DNA of 64,000 nucleotides from Siminovitchia fortis (GTDB lineage Bacteria; Bacillota; Bacilli; Bacillales; Bacillaceae_C). The notes under the pieces were generated by a model. That model worked only from the letters and a program-made list of their open reading frames with translations. It searched no databases and was not told where the DNA came from. The position numbers and the translations under genes are program-made. Shown piece after piece: positions 19,025 through 28,023 of the stretch (within the stretch, counting starts at the first letter, position 1; every line of letters starts with the position of its first letter). The stretch covers positions 1 to 64,000 of the forward strand of contig NZ_QYTU02000007.1 in the NCBI RefSeq assembly GCF_003605365.2, written 5' to 3'.

Positions 19025-19255
19025 TCATTTATCCGCCAAATTTCTTAAAGTATTATCATAATCATTAAAAAGTTGTTTCATACCATCAAGAAACTTTTTG
19101 TCGATTCCTTCTAATCCTTCAAAATCCAGGTGCTCATTTTTTTTCAAATAGATTCTGCCGTCTTTTTCTAAATACAAGGAAACGTCATCCCCTCTTTTTA
19201 CACCCATATGTTCTAATGCTTCAGTTGGAATGGTTACACCATTGCTATTTCCCAT
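19025..19255 (-). CDS. AbrB/MazE-type antitoxin (partner of decayed Doc)
   Basis: A 76-residue protein with a SpoVT-AbrB swapped-hairpin domain (MGNSNGVTIPTEALEHMGVK), then a helical tail that would bind the toxin. The usual first five or so residues of the domain (such as KITQ) are encoded just upstream in the same frame but lack a start codon, and no good SD precedes the ATG. Adding one A in the AAAA run at about 19265 would join it to the 60-residue ORF upstream. The gene may therefore itself be frameshifted. Confidence 0.6.
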   Translation of the reverse strand: MGNSNGVTIPTEALEHMGVKRGDDVSLYLEKDGRIYLKKNEHLDFEGLEGIDKKFLDGMKQLFNDYDNTLRNLADK

Positions 19256-19260
19256 CTGCG

Positions 19261-19443
19261 TTATTTTAAAATGGCTTTTTTCTCAGCAGTTGTTTTTTTT
19301 GATTTTAGGTTCAATATAATTACATCATCATTGTCCTGAAATTCCAAATCAGTTAGTTCATCATTATCATTTTTTTTAATCAAACTTTTTCTAATTTTAT
19401 CTAAAATATCTTCTATATCATTGTAAGTGTAACGGCGCGCCAT
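19261..19443 (-). CDS. Small ORF at the head of the toxin-antitoxin locus
   Basis: A 60-residue charged, Asp/Lys-rich protein. It has a convincing SD (GGGAGATGAT, about 5 nt before ATG), so it is probably translated. Its end (TTAEKKAILK) runs into the antitoxin: with a one-base insertion it would continue as KITQMGNSNGV, giving one protein of about 139 residues. I cannot assign a function. It is either an N-terminal extension of the antitoxin or a separate small protein. Confidence 0.45.
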   Translation of the reverse strand: MARRYTYNDIEDILDKIRKSLIKKNDNDELTDLEFQDNDDVIILNLKSKKTTAEKKAILK

Positions 19444-19714
19444 TTTATCATCTCCCGCTTGTTATTTCATTACAATTATATCACAACCAAGCTTAAAACA
19501 AATGGAGCGCCTTTGGCATCGTTTGACCTTCCGTTGCCGAAGATGGAAGCCTGTTTGCCAGGCGCTCAACCACTGCGGCAGCCAAAGAAACAAAGGCTGC
19601 GCCCGGTATCGCGTGTCCTTTTTTCTGCCCTCCGGGCAACGACTGTATCTGGGAACCGTCGGCGAAAACTGGATTGATGCAAGCCAGCGGAAACCCTTCA
19701 AGCCGATTCGCTTT

Positions 19715-21298
19715 TTAATCGGCTAAGGAGGAGAGGTTCATAATCCAGGAATGCAGATCGACGACTCTCATATGCTCTGGCTTTGTTTCCGTTCCCGTTA
19801 CGATCATTGGTATCAATGAATCCTGTTCGTGTATGGATCCGTGTGCCGCTCCTCCGGGATGAACAGGTGTACCTTCGCCGGCAAATTCGAAACCGGGCTT
19901 TGCGTCAACGATAATATAGTTTCCGGAATGGGAATGTAATGAACTGTGTAACCGGGCCAGTGCATCCGGGTAAGTTCCGTATTCAATTTGCCGGTTGTTT
20001 ACGGAAAGATCCAAAACGGAATAATCCCCATGCAGCCACCATGACTGGCCATATCGATCCTTATAATCCCCATGTGGGCGGAATGTTAATTTTTCTTTAT
20101 GGCCATTTGCCGCTGCATGCACATCTGCACCATTTTTCCAGGCTATCAGATTCATTCGGTCGTCTTGCTGAAGATGGCCTGCGATTTCTTCAAGCGTTAT
20201 ATTTGGATCCAAATTATAAATGAAAGCCATTCTTTCGTTATATCCGATGACAATTTGATCATCATCTTTTACCGGTTCTGTGATTTTGTGTATTTTATAA
20301 TCGGAATCCAAAATCTCGTTTAATTGGATTAAGGATTTGGTTTTGTCTTTCCCGACCTTGGCCTGCCCGCTGTCTCCCATCACGATCCAAATGGCAGACT
20401 GCACTGCTTCGTCCCAAGATTCATATGCATTCAGTACCTCCTGAATTTGCTTATCGTTTTTTTCAATACTGTCTATATGATTTATGGGGCCTTTTTCGTG
20501 AACATTTTTATCAAGATCCGGGAAATAAGCAATGGTAAAAGCGGGAAGCTTTCCATTTTGAATTAAATATTTTAATTCCTGGGCTGTAAATTTGTCATTA
20601 AATCCATACCTTTCCCATAATTGGGTGTTTTGATTGTTTTGCGGGCTAAACTGTGCCAGTGCTCCGTAGGAAAACAATGCCGGCGCTTCAATTTGCAGAC
20701 TTTCAGGCATCATGTCCAGCTTCGACAACAGTTTCGACAGATGTAATTTCTTTTTTTCATTACCTCTATAGACAAGCGCATTTATCGACGCGCTTTCCAA
20801 TCCTTCCATCCCCAACTTTTCATGTATAGTCTTTACGTCACGGCTTAGGTGGGAGTGATTTAAATGATACAGATTGTCTTCGACCACCTGTTTAATTCCC
20901 AATTTAAACACTTCTTCTTTGGCACTTCCATAGTTCACAAGCCGCTTTTCTTTTTCATCATACCAAACAAGGCCGGGTACCCGATGCTTGTCCGAATATG
21001 TACCGGTCAGAAGCGAGCTGTCAATCGTTACTGACATCGTTGGATAGCTGCTGATCATGTTTGGATAATAGCGGCCCTGTTCGATTAAATATTTTAACGC
21101 CGGTGCGCGCTCCTTTTTGATTGCCTGCTGTAGGGGCTCGTCCATCAAAGAATCAATGATCAGTAGAATGACGGGATTTTCCGTTTTTGTGATGGCTTTA
21201 CGTTCCAATGACTGATTTGCAGGTTTAAGACCTCTTATCAAAAAGATGATCGCCACCACAACGATCACGATGATTAAAACATATAACATTTTCCTCAT
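19715..21298 (-). CDS. Membrane-anchored alkaline phosphatase superfamily phosphodiesterase
   Basis: A 527-residue protein with an N-terminal signal anchor (about residues 4-22) and a type I phosphodiesterase/nucleotide pyrophosphatase domain facing outward. Likely metal and nucleophile sites: Asp in LLIIDSLMDE (about 49), Thr in SYPTMSVTID, Asp/His in FPDLDKNVHEKGP and His in GGAAHGSIHEQD near the end. The usual Asp-His pair (SDHG) reads MGDSGQ here, so one metal ligand seems replaced. The substrate is unknown; neighbours suggest envelope phospho-compounds. A hairpin (AGCCGATT/AATCGGCT, about 19709-19726) overlaps the stop. Confidence 0.75.
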   Translation of the reverse strand: MRKMLYVLIIVIVVVAIIFLIRGLKPANQSLERKAITKTENPVILLIIDSLMDEPLQQAIKKERAPALKYLIEQGRYYPNMISSYPTMSVTIDSSLLTGTYSDKHRVPGLVWYDEKEKRLVNYGSAKEEVFKLGIKQVVEDNLYHLNHSHLSRDVKTIHEKLGMEGLESASINALVYRGNEKKKLHLSKLLSKLDMMPESLQIEAPALFSYGALAQFSPQNNQNTQLWERYGFNDKFTAQELKYLIQNGKLPAFTIAYFPDLDKNVHEKGPINHIDSIEKNDKQIQEVLNAYESWDEAVQSAIWIVMGDSGQAKVGKDKTKSLIQLNEILDSDYKIHKITEPVKDDDQIVIGYNERMAFIYNLDPNITLEEIAGHLQQDDRMNLIAWKNGADVHAAANGHKEKLTFRPHGDYKDRYGQSWWLHGDYSVLDLSVNNRQIEYGTYPDALARLHSSLHSHSGNYIIVDAKPGFEFAGEGTPVHPGGAAHGSIHEQDSLIPMIVTGTETKPEHMRVVDLHSWIMNLSSLAD

Positions 21299-21544
21299 CC
21301 TTTACTCTTTCCTTTTCTTAAGATGTAATATGTCCCTAGTCGATATTGGATATCGATATCTTTTGATATGATATGAATTTCTTGTCTTAATGTTGGCGGG
21401 GAATTTACAAACGTGATGCCAAAAGGCAATATTGTCAACATATTATTTTATTTTGTATAAATGAACGTATAAATATCAGTGGAAAAATAAGCATAATGAA
21501 TGCATGAAAAATAATAATGCTGATTTTTTGAGGAGAGTAAACTT

Positions 21545-22267
21545 TTGGTGATCAAAGTAATGACTTTTAACATACATCATGGCAAGGGAATGGATAAACA
21601 AGCGAACCTTCATAGAATTGCCGAAGTGATTGATATTTGTGAAGCTGATATCATTGGCCTTAACGAGGTTGACAGCCGCTTTTCCAAGCGCAGTCTTTAT
21701 GAAGATCAAGCGGCTTGGCTTGCAAATCAATTAAAGATGGATTATTCTTTCAGCCCGTCTATATCAAGATCCTCCAAACGTTCAGCAGAGATTCGGGAAT
21801 ATGGGAATGCTCTCTTATCCCGATTTCCAATCATTAAAATGAAGTCTCATGTATTTAATAAAATAGCCGGAATGGAAGGGAGATCTTTGCTGGATGCAAC
21901 CATTCGGATAAACAAACAGCCCATACAAATCAATGTCACTCACCTAAGCATTAATCCCTTTCTCCATAAGAAACAAACAGATTTTATCTTAAGCCATCAC
22001 CATCAGACAGCCAATCCGATCATTTTACTGGGCGATTGGAATATGAAACCCGGATCTAAAGGGTGGAGAAAATTAACCGGTCAATTTCAGGATGCCTGGC
22101 ACATCGGGGGAAAAGGCCAAGGCGCCACTTATCCTTCACTGCGGCCCAGGTTAAGGCTGGATTATATTTTTGCCAGTCATGATTTTAAGATAGCAGATGC
22201 CGAGGTTGTTACCAAAATACCCGTTGCCTCTGATCATTTGCCCGTAACTGCAACATTATCTTTTTAA
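21545..22267 (+). CDS. Endonuclease/exonuclease/phosphatase (EEP) family hydrolase
   Basis: A 240-residue single-domain EEP protein: TFNIHHG at the N-terminus, GLNEVD with the metal-binding Glu (about 40), THLSIN, LLGDWNM (Asp/Asn pair) and SDHLPVTA at the end with the catalytic His. This fold cleaves phosphodiesters in nucleic acids, inositol phosphates or sphingomyelin. No signal peptide is present. I keep the TTG start at 21545, nine nt after GAGGAG; the GTG immediately after is an alternative. It lies divergent from the phosphodiesterase gene and convergent with ykoQ. Confidence 0.8.
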   Translation: MVIKVMTFNIHHGKGMDKQANLHRIAEVIDICEADIIGLNEVDSRFSKRSLYEDQAAWLANQLKMDYSFSPSISRSSKRSAEIREYGNALLSRFPIIKMKSHVFNKIAGMEGRSLLDATIRINKQPIQINVTHLSINPFLHKKQTDFILSHHHQTANPIILLGDWNMKPGSKGWRKLTGQFQDAWHIGGKGQGATYPSLRPRLRLDYIFASHDFKIADAEVVTKIPVASDHLPVTATLSF

Positions 22268-22291
22268 AAAAAATGTCCCGAGAAAACGCAA

Positions 22292-22322
22292 ATAAAGCCG
22301 GAAATCATTATCCGGCTTTTGT
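22292..22322. terminator. Bidirectional terminator between the EEP gene and ykoQ
   Basis: AAAGCCGGA/TCCGGCTTT stem with an 8-nt loop, T-rich on both sides. It overlaps the last codons of the minus-strand gene. Confidence 0.8.
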
Positions 22323-23153
22323 ACTATTAATTGCGCGGGGCAACTGGACGTTGTGGATGGTTATTTCAGGACGGCTGCCTATTCTGATATTTACTCCTGT
22401 TTGGCCAAGCCCTTCACTTATATAGAATCGCTTTTCTTTGTAACTGTGCAAACCTTTTATCATATTCATCTTAACCAGTTTGCCCATTTTCTTAAGGTGA
22501 TATGGCTTTGGCCAATGAATTTGGCCGCCATGAAAATGGCCTGAAAGCAAATAATCAAAATGATAGTCATGCATGGACAAAACAACATTGGGATCATGGG
22601 TAAGTACAAGATTATAGCCTTCTTGTACACCATCATAAGATTCCTTCAAATTACTTCGTTTCGTACTGAAATCATCGATACCGATAATATTTAATGGAAT
22701 TCCGCCTATGTCAACCATGTTATTTTCATTTTGCAATAATTTTATGCCGTTACTGATCAACAAACTTTTTAATTGATCCAAATCACCTTTTCGCAAAACA
22801 TAATCATGATTGCCAAGCACAGCATACGTTCCATGTACTGGTTCCAATTTTTTTAAGACTTGCAAATATGGCAGGAGTTTAGGAATGCTTTTCTTCCTGT
22901 CCATAAAATCACCGGTTAATGCAATTAAATCGATCGGCTGCCTTTTGATACTTTCGTACAGTTGTTTCGGAGATATAGAAATATTTTCAAGATGCAAATC
23001 AGAAATATGCAATATCCTCAGGGGCTCGCTGTTCTCTTTTAAATTATTTTTACAATCTATATCAATATGATTAATAACAACGGATCGGGTATTCTTATTG
23101 CCTATATATATGAAAATGCATAATGCGATGAATATGAATATAGCTACAGTCAA
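22308..23153 (-). CDS. ykoQ: Calcineurin-like metallophosphoesterase, YkoQ-like
   Basis: A 281-residue protein with an N-terminal transmembrane anchor (about 1-17) and all five metallophosphoesterase motifs: ISDLHL, TGDFMD, GNHD (about 118), LTHDP and GHFHGGQ (about 205). It is thus an extracytoplasmic two-metal phosphoesterase. The run of this gene, a YkoP-like gene and a YkoN-like glycosyltransferase matches the B. subtilis ykoN-ykoP-ykoQ set, on which the symbol rests. The substrate is unknown. Confidence 0.72.
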   Translation of the reverse strand: MTVAIFIFIALCIFIYIGNKNTRSVVINHIDIDCKNNLKENSEPLRILHISDLHLENISISPKQLYESIKRQPIDLIALTGDFMDRKKSIPKLLPYLQVLKKLEPVHGTYAVLGNHDYVLRKGDLDQLKSLLISNGIKLLQNENNMVDIGGIPLNIIGIDDFSTKRSNLKESYDGVQEGYNLVLTHDPNVVLSMHDYHFDYLLSGHFHGGQIHWPKPYHLKKMGKLVKMNMIKGLHSYKEKRFYISEGLGQTGVNIRIGSRPEITIHNVQLPRAINSTKAG

Positions 23154-23234
23154 TTATTTCCCCTCCTCCTGTCAATTATAAATGGAAGGAGGAGGGATTT
23201 TAACCTGTAATATATGGATAGAATGTCAAATGAA

Positions 23235-23825
23235 TCAGGTGCTCTTATGCGGCGCCCGGCTATAAATACTTCCATATTTTTGTAAAAGTATCGCTTTAGA
23301 CATAATCAAATACATGGGTTCAGGAAAACTCTTGCCTCTTCGGCTATTTGAGGAAAGTAAATAAATCGGCATAAGAGCTGTTTGTTTAAATTTTTTATAT
23401 AAAAGGCTTTTAATAGGGTGCGGTTCAAATCCTAATTTTTTACAACCTCTATAAAGTGTCGTAATTCCAATTATCCCTTTTATTTCCTTGAATTCATTGC
23501 ATAATTGAATATAATCCACAACTGCCGGGAGTGCGTCCTTCACTTTGGAATAAATGATTTTCCCTCTTCTTAAATCGTTTTTATACTGCATTAGTTCACT
23601 CAATAATTTGACATTGTGCAAATGCACTTTCACAAGAACCTCATTTTTACAAATCAACGTTCCATCCGATAAAATGATATCTCTGCCCTTATATCTCGTT
23701 AATCGAACACGCATAATGGTCTTTTTGCCGCATCTCTTTTTAATATGATGCAGTCGCGTGAAATGGAAATATATCGGATCTATTATATTCCATCCTGCAA
23801 TGCAAAATTGTCTGATCCCTTTCAT
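23235..23825 (-). CDS. ykoP: YkoP-like protein of unknown function
   Basis: A 196-residue basic protein with no clear enzyme motif. The central part (RVRLTRYKGRDIILSDGTLI, then LVKVHLHNVKLLSELMQY) matches the YkoP-type domain that is often found beside polysaccharide deacetylase or glycosyltransferase genes. It lies between YkoQ-like and YkoN-like genes as in B. subtilis. It is less G+C rich than the genes around it. Function is unknown; a role in surface glycan or lipid metabolism is inferred only from context. Confidence 0.6.
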   Translation of the reverse strand: MKGIRQFCIAGWNIIDPIYFHFTRLHHIKKRCGKKTIMRVRLTRYKGRDIILSDGTLICKNEVLVKVHLHNVKLLSELMQYKNDLRRGKIIYSKVKDALPAVVDYIQLCNEFKEIKGIIGITTLYRGCKKLGFEPHPIKSLLYKKFKQTALMPIYLLSSNSRRGKSFPEPMYLIMSKAILLQKYGSIYSRAPHKST

Positions 23826-23964
23826 TACAATTCCCCTTAGTTGATGTTTTTATGGAGCATTCTATTTTATTTTGGTAAAAAAAAATGCAAATATTATTGG
23901 AAATTCAAGGTGAGGATGATATCACTTTTTTTTCACAAACTATCCTAAAAGGGTGGGGAATTCC

Positions 23965-25068
23965 ATGCACAACATTTTATTTTTGCCATTTCTGCAAATT
24001 CCTTCAGGGCATCATCATGTTGCCGATAGTATCAAGAACCAACTGGAACAAATGGCGGACCATTTCCATTGCGAGAAAATTGATATTTTATCTTATGGAT
24101 ACGGAAATATTGAAAGTTTGATTTCCTCCATTTATTTGCAATGGATTCACAAACTTCCAAAAGTATACAGCACCATTTATCGCCTTGCTGCAGTGGAACG
24201 CCCGACGCTGAATAAACGCTTTCGAATGTATGAAGTTTTGTTTATCAAAGTGTTCAGGAATTTATTACAAGAAAAGAAACCGGATTTGGTTGTTTGCACT
24301 CACGCCCTTCCTTCTTACATGATTGCCCGCCTAAAAAAACTACAGCTATGGACCGGAATCGCGATTAATGTTTATACGGATTATTTCATCAATAACCTTT
24401 GGGGAATTGATGAAATTGATTATCATTTTGTGCCGAGCAAGAAAATCAAAGACCAGCTTGTAGAACAGGGGGTAAACGAAAAACGCATCTTCATAACCGG
24501 TATCCCGGTTCATCCCATATTCAGTATGGAAAATCATATGGTAAAAAAAGAAAGGATCTTTACAGCGTTAATCAGCGGCGGAAACATGGGAGCGGGATCG
24601 ATTTTCCAACTGCTTAACCGGTTAAAGCCGGGAGGGCAGATTCTTTACAAAGTTTTATGCGGAAAAAATGACAAACTTCTTCAGCATATCAGGAGCCTGA
24701 ACCACCCGCTCATACAACCAATTCCCTATATTTCATCCAAGGAAAAGATGAATCGATTGTATGATGAAACGGATATGATCATTACTAAACCGGGTGGAGT
24801 GACAATTAGCGAGAGCCTAACCAAAAAACTTCCCATTTTTGTATATGATGTTTTGCCTGGACAAGAGGAGCAGAACTTAAACTTTTTGCAAGAAAAGGGT
24901 TTGGTGCATCATTTGGATAAGTGGACTATTCAAGAAAATATTGAAGAGGATATATTAAACGTACTGCATCACAAAAGGCAGGAGACGATAAACAGCATTC
25001 ATCAATATTTGATGGAGGTTGAGCTGGAGGATCCGGTTTCATTTATCATCGACACTTTTGGGAGGTGA
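23965..25068 (+). CDS. ykoN: MGDG synthase/GT28-type glycosyltransferase, YkoN-like
   Basis: A 367-residue two-domain GT-B enzyme. The N-terminal part (LPFLQIPSGHHHVADSI) resembles the monogalactosyldiacylglycerol synthase N-domain; the C-terminal GT28-like part has TALISGGNMGAG and the donor-binding TKPGGVTISESLTKKLP (about 278-294), then LPGQEEQN. It should glycosylate a lipid acceptor at the inner membrane face, as UgtP does for diacylglycerol. I start at the ATG at 23965 with GGTGGGG 6 nt upstream. It is divergent from ykoP. Confidence 0.75.
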   Translation: MHNILFLPFLQIPSGHHHVADSIKNQLEQMADHFHCEKIDILSYGYGNIESLISSIYLQWIHKLPKVYSTIYRLAAVERPTLNKRFRMYEVLFIKVFRNLLQEKKPDLVVCTHALPSYMIARLKKLQLWTGIAINVYTDYFINNLWGIDEIDYHFVPSKKIKDQLVEQGVNEKRIFITGIPVHPIFSMENHMVKKERIFTALISGGNMGAGSIFQLLNRLKPGGQILYKVLCGKNDKLLQHIRSLNHPLIQPIPYISSKEKMNRLYDETDMIITKPGGVTISESLTKKLPIFVYDVLPGQEEQNLNFLQEKGLVHHLDKWTIQENIEEDILNVLHHKRQETINSIHQYLMEVELEDPVSFIIDTFGR

Positions 25069-25191
25069 CCTGGGAAAAATTAGGAAACAATCTCCAACAA
25101 CCGAATGAATCGAAAATAAGAAAACAACCTTAGCATTTTATAATTTCCTGGTTAAACCATAAAAAGATGGCGACCTAATAATCGCCATCTA

Positions 25192-27720
25192 TCAATCGGA
25201 ACGCTGTACCTTTTTCCCGATCACCAGCGCCACTTGCAGCATTGTGATCGGCAAAGAGGATTTTTTTCTATAGGCCAAATATTTTGGTTCCCATGTATTC
25301 ACATATTTTTCCTTAAATTTTCTCAGCCCTTGAAAATGATAGAAAAATTTCCCATGAAGATAAATTTGGGCGGCAATTTTTTCACTCAAAAATGAATACT
25401 TGGAAAGGCCTACGTTTGAAAGGGGGGCCATCCCCAGATTAAATTTTTTATATCCTGAATCCTTTGCCCATTCAAACAGCGAGAGGAAAATAAAATCCAT
25501 AGTTCCCGAGGGAGCATCTTTCTTAAAGCGCATCAAATCAATGGATATCGTTTCACCATCGTAAACCGGCATCAGGCTTGCAAATCCTATCATTTGGCCG
25601 TCAGAGTCTTTTAAAATAGCGATATCGGATTTATTCAGATAGTTGTCATCAAAAAAGCCTAAAGAAAAGCCTTTTTCTCTTCTTCCTTGAAGCCAATCAT
25701 CCGAGACTTGTTTTAAATCATCAAGCATTTCCCGGCTGAAAGGCGGGTGAGCAATTTGAAAATTGCTGTCCTCTCTTTTCATTTTATTGAAGACAGCCCG
25801 GGCTCCCTTCATTTTTTTACCCGAAAGGGAGAATTCCTGCAAGTCAACAAAACCTTCTTCTCCCAGTTTAAAAAAGTCAAATCCATTTTCGTGCAGATAC
25901 GGAAGCATGCCCATGCTCACTTCATAAAACACGGGGGTATGACCGTAAAGGTCTGAAACCCTTTGAAATTCCTCGATCGCGTTCGGAAAATCCTCTCGCT
26001 TCCCGACCGGGTCCCCGAGAATTACAAGTTTATCGGCATAACGTTGATAAGGGAACAGAACGGTTTTTTTGCTGTTCCAAAATATATATTTATCATGTAA
26101 AAAAATCAAATGGGTCAAGACATTGCCTTTAAATTTTTTTACATGCTCCAATATTTCTTTTTCCTGAAAGTCGGATTTTTCCATAATCATCTTCCTGGAC
26201 CTGCCCAACAAATACCCTGCAGCAAAAACAGCCAAGGCGATTAACAATCCGATGGCAGCGCTGAAAAACAGGTCCCGGTAATCCGTTATGACGTAAGGCA
26301 TCAGCCTTGTCGGCATATTGACTTTTGCCGTGGGTAAACTGATATAACCGACTAAAATATAGATCGATGTGATAATGAGAATCACGGCTATATCAAAAAA
26401 CGTTTTTCCCCATGTCAACACATAACTTTCCCGATAAAATCGGTCCTTCGAAATTCTTAATAGGAGGGCCACAATAAGAAGAAAGATCGCTTCCTCATAA
26501 TCCAGTCCCTTAAAAAGTGAAAGTACAGCAGCACCGGATAATACCGCTAAAGTGATATGGTATGCCCGCTTTACTTTATATTCGATCCCCCGTGAAAGAC
26601 CAAGGAGAATAAAACCGGCTGCCACCGTTAGTTGATGGGAGACATCCATGATTGGAAATGATAAAAACTCCTCAACCACCCTTAATCTTTCAAGAATTCC
26701 GGGGACTGATGCGGACAAAAGCAGGATTAGTCCGGAAGCAAATACCAATACTGTCAGGATAAAATGGCTGATTGTTTGAATGACGCTGTTCGGGACGTTT
26801 TCCAAGCTCTCGTTCCACCTGTCCCAATAATCTTTGATGAATAAGCCGCCTGCAATGATAAAAGGTATGAAAAAGTATCCAATCCTGTAGAGCATTAAAA
26901 GGACCAGCACTTTTTCATCCTGGATTCCCAAGTAATCGGTTCCCCATATAAAGACAACGTCGAATGAACCCAGGCCGCCCGGTATCATACTGACGATGCC
27001 GGCACAGCAGGCTACAATAAAAACGGGAAACAGATCATGAAAGCTAATTTGTATATGGAGCATTTTAGCAAGAAACCAAATGACAATGAATATGGCTCCC
27101 CATTCACAAAGAGAAACAAAAACCAATTGGGCACGGACTTTAACATCCATTTCCGTGCCCTTATGGTTTTTATGGATAATAAATAAAAGGATTGGAAGAT
27201 AGAGCGCAACTCCGATCACCGCCACATAAAGCCACTTCGTATTCACCAGCAGCGGGATGTCCCTGTATCCCGCAAGGATGATCCACGAAAGCAGCGAAAC
27301 CCCTGTAAGATAGAACAGCGATACAGAAGCGATGGTCGTAAGCAGGCGCTTTTTGTCCAACTCACGGGACCGGTAAAAATAAGTTCGGATCATTAATCCG
27401 ATCAGTCCGCCAAAACCGATTAAGTTTGAAAAAGTATTTGCAATCAACGCCTGTTTCACGAGCTTTTTTTTCGGCGTATCCATCCCCAGCAGTTTGACCA
27501 TAATCACATCATAAAAAAGCATGGGTATGATCGCCGCAGCCACTACCAACAGAGTAACAGCCATGTCCACAAAATCAATCTTGGACATTTCCCTTTGAAG
27601 GAGCCCATAATCAAGGCCTCTGGCAAACTTTTGAATTTCAAATCCTGCCAAAACCAGCAAAGCCAGCGGGAAAACTATTTTTAGAAAAGAAATCATCCTG
27701 TTCATCGTCATTTTTTGCAT
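25192..27720 (-). CDS. mprF: Lysylphosphatidylglycerol synthetase/flippase MprF
   Basis: About 842 residues: an N-terminal flippase of about 14 membrane segments (about 1-510) and a C-terminal cytosolic synthase domain (DUF2156, GNAT-like; about 520-842) ending NTWEPKYLAYRKKSSLP, the characteristic MprF end. It moves lysine (or alanine) from aminoacyl-tRNA to phosphatidylglycerol and flips the product, lowering the negative surface charge and sensitivity to cationic antimicrobial peptides. I start at ATG 27720 because GGGGG lies 6 nt upstream. Its proximity to the peptide-sensing module at 28-36 kb is notable. Confidence 0.92.
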   Translation of the reverse strand: MQKMTMNRMISFLKIVFPLALLVLAGFEIQKFARGLDYGLLQREMSKIDFVDMAVTLLVVAAAIIPMLFYDVIMVKLLGMDTPKKKLVKQALIANTFSNLIGFGGLIGLMIRTYFYRSRELDKKRLLTTIASVSLFYLTGVSLLSWIILAGYRDIPLLVNTKWLYVAVIGVALYLPILLFIIHKNHKGTEMDVKVRAQLVFVSLCEWGAIFIVIWFLAKMLHIQISFHDLFPVFIVACCAGIVSMIPGGLGSFDVVFIWGTDYLGIQDEKVLVLLMLYRIGYFFIPFIIAGGLFIKDYWDRWNESLENVPNSVIQTISHFILTVLVFASGLILLLSASVPGILERLRVVEEFLSFPIMDVSHQLTVAAGFILLGLSRGIEYKVKRAYHITLAVLSGAAVLSLFKGLDYEEAIFLLIVALLLRISKDRFYRESYVLTWGKTFFDIAVILIITSIYILVGYISLPTAKVNMPTRLMPYVITDYRDLFFSAAIGLLIALAVFAAGYLLGRSRKMIMEKSDFQEKEILEHVKKFKGNVLTHLIFLHDKYIFWNSKKTVLFPYQRYADKLVILGDPVGKREDFPNAIEEFQRVSDLYGHTPVFYEVSMGMLPYLHENGFDFFKLGEEGFVDLQEFSLSGKKMKGARAVFNKMKREDSNFQIAHPPFSREMLDDLKQVSDDWLQGRREKGFSLGFFDDNYLNKSDIAILKDSDGQMIGFASLMPVYDGETISIDLMRFKKDAPSGTMDFIFLSLFEWAKDSGYKKFNLGMAPLSNVGLSKYSFLSEKIAAQIYLHGKFFYHFQGLRKFKEKYVNTWEPKYLAYRKKSSLPITMLQVALVIGKKVQRSD

Positions 27721-27836
27721 GTCCATCCCCCGCTTGCCTAATCTGTTATCCAAAATTACTTCACTAATAGAATATCCTGTACCCTGCAGTTAAAAGGTTA
27801 TTCCGATTATATCAATTTCTCCTATAGAAAAAACAT

Positions 27837-27876
27837 AAAAAAGACGGCTATTCCTGAAAAGGGCCGCTTCTTTTTA
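27837..27876. terminator. Possible terminator/attenuator hairpin upstream of mprF
   Basis: AAAAAGACGGC and GCCGCTTCTTTTT pair with mismatches. It may end transcription on the plus strand. A relic of the intergenic repeat (CCGGCTCCAGCGCC, about 27892-27921) follows. Confidence 0.4.
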
Positions 27877-27929
27877 ACATTTTGAACAAAGACTTTTGTT
27901 TTCCGGCTCCAGCGCCTTTCTTAATCTTT

Positions 27930-27993
27930 TAAGGTTAATGTAAGGTTGACATTAAAATAGTGTAAGGTTGGGTCGCTATACTAATTTTATAAT
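27930..27993 (+). promoter_or_regulatory. Triple TAAGGTT repeat and promoter of the DUF418 gene
   Basis: TAAGGTT occurs at 27930, 27941 and 27963, i.e. spaced 11 and 22 bp, one helical turn or two. TATACT lies 14 bp after the start of the third repeat; a second -10-like TATAAT is at 27988. The same arrangement precedes the ABC transporter at 30464. This is the usual form of an OmpR/PhoB-family response-regulator site. Confidence 0.7.
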
Positions 27994-28023
27994 AGAAACT
28001 ACTGATTAAAGGGAGTTATTAGT

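Noticed and set aside
19444-19714. Plus- and minus-strand ORFs in the gap before the phosphodiesterase gene
   Set aside because: GC-rich but without SD or recognisable motifs. It could be remnant coding DNA and I cannot support a gene.
21340-21375. GATATCGATATC palindromes upstream of the phosphodiesterase gene
   Set aside because: Could be an operator, but A+T-rich palindromes are frequent here and no partner site or regulator supports it.
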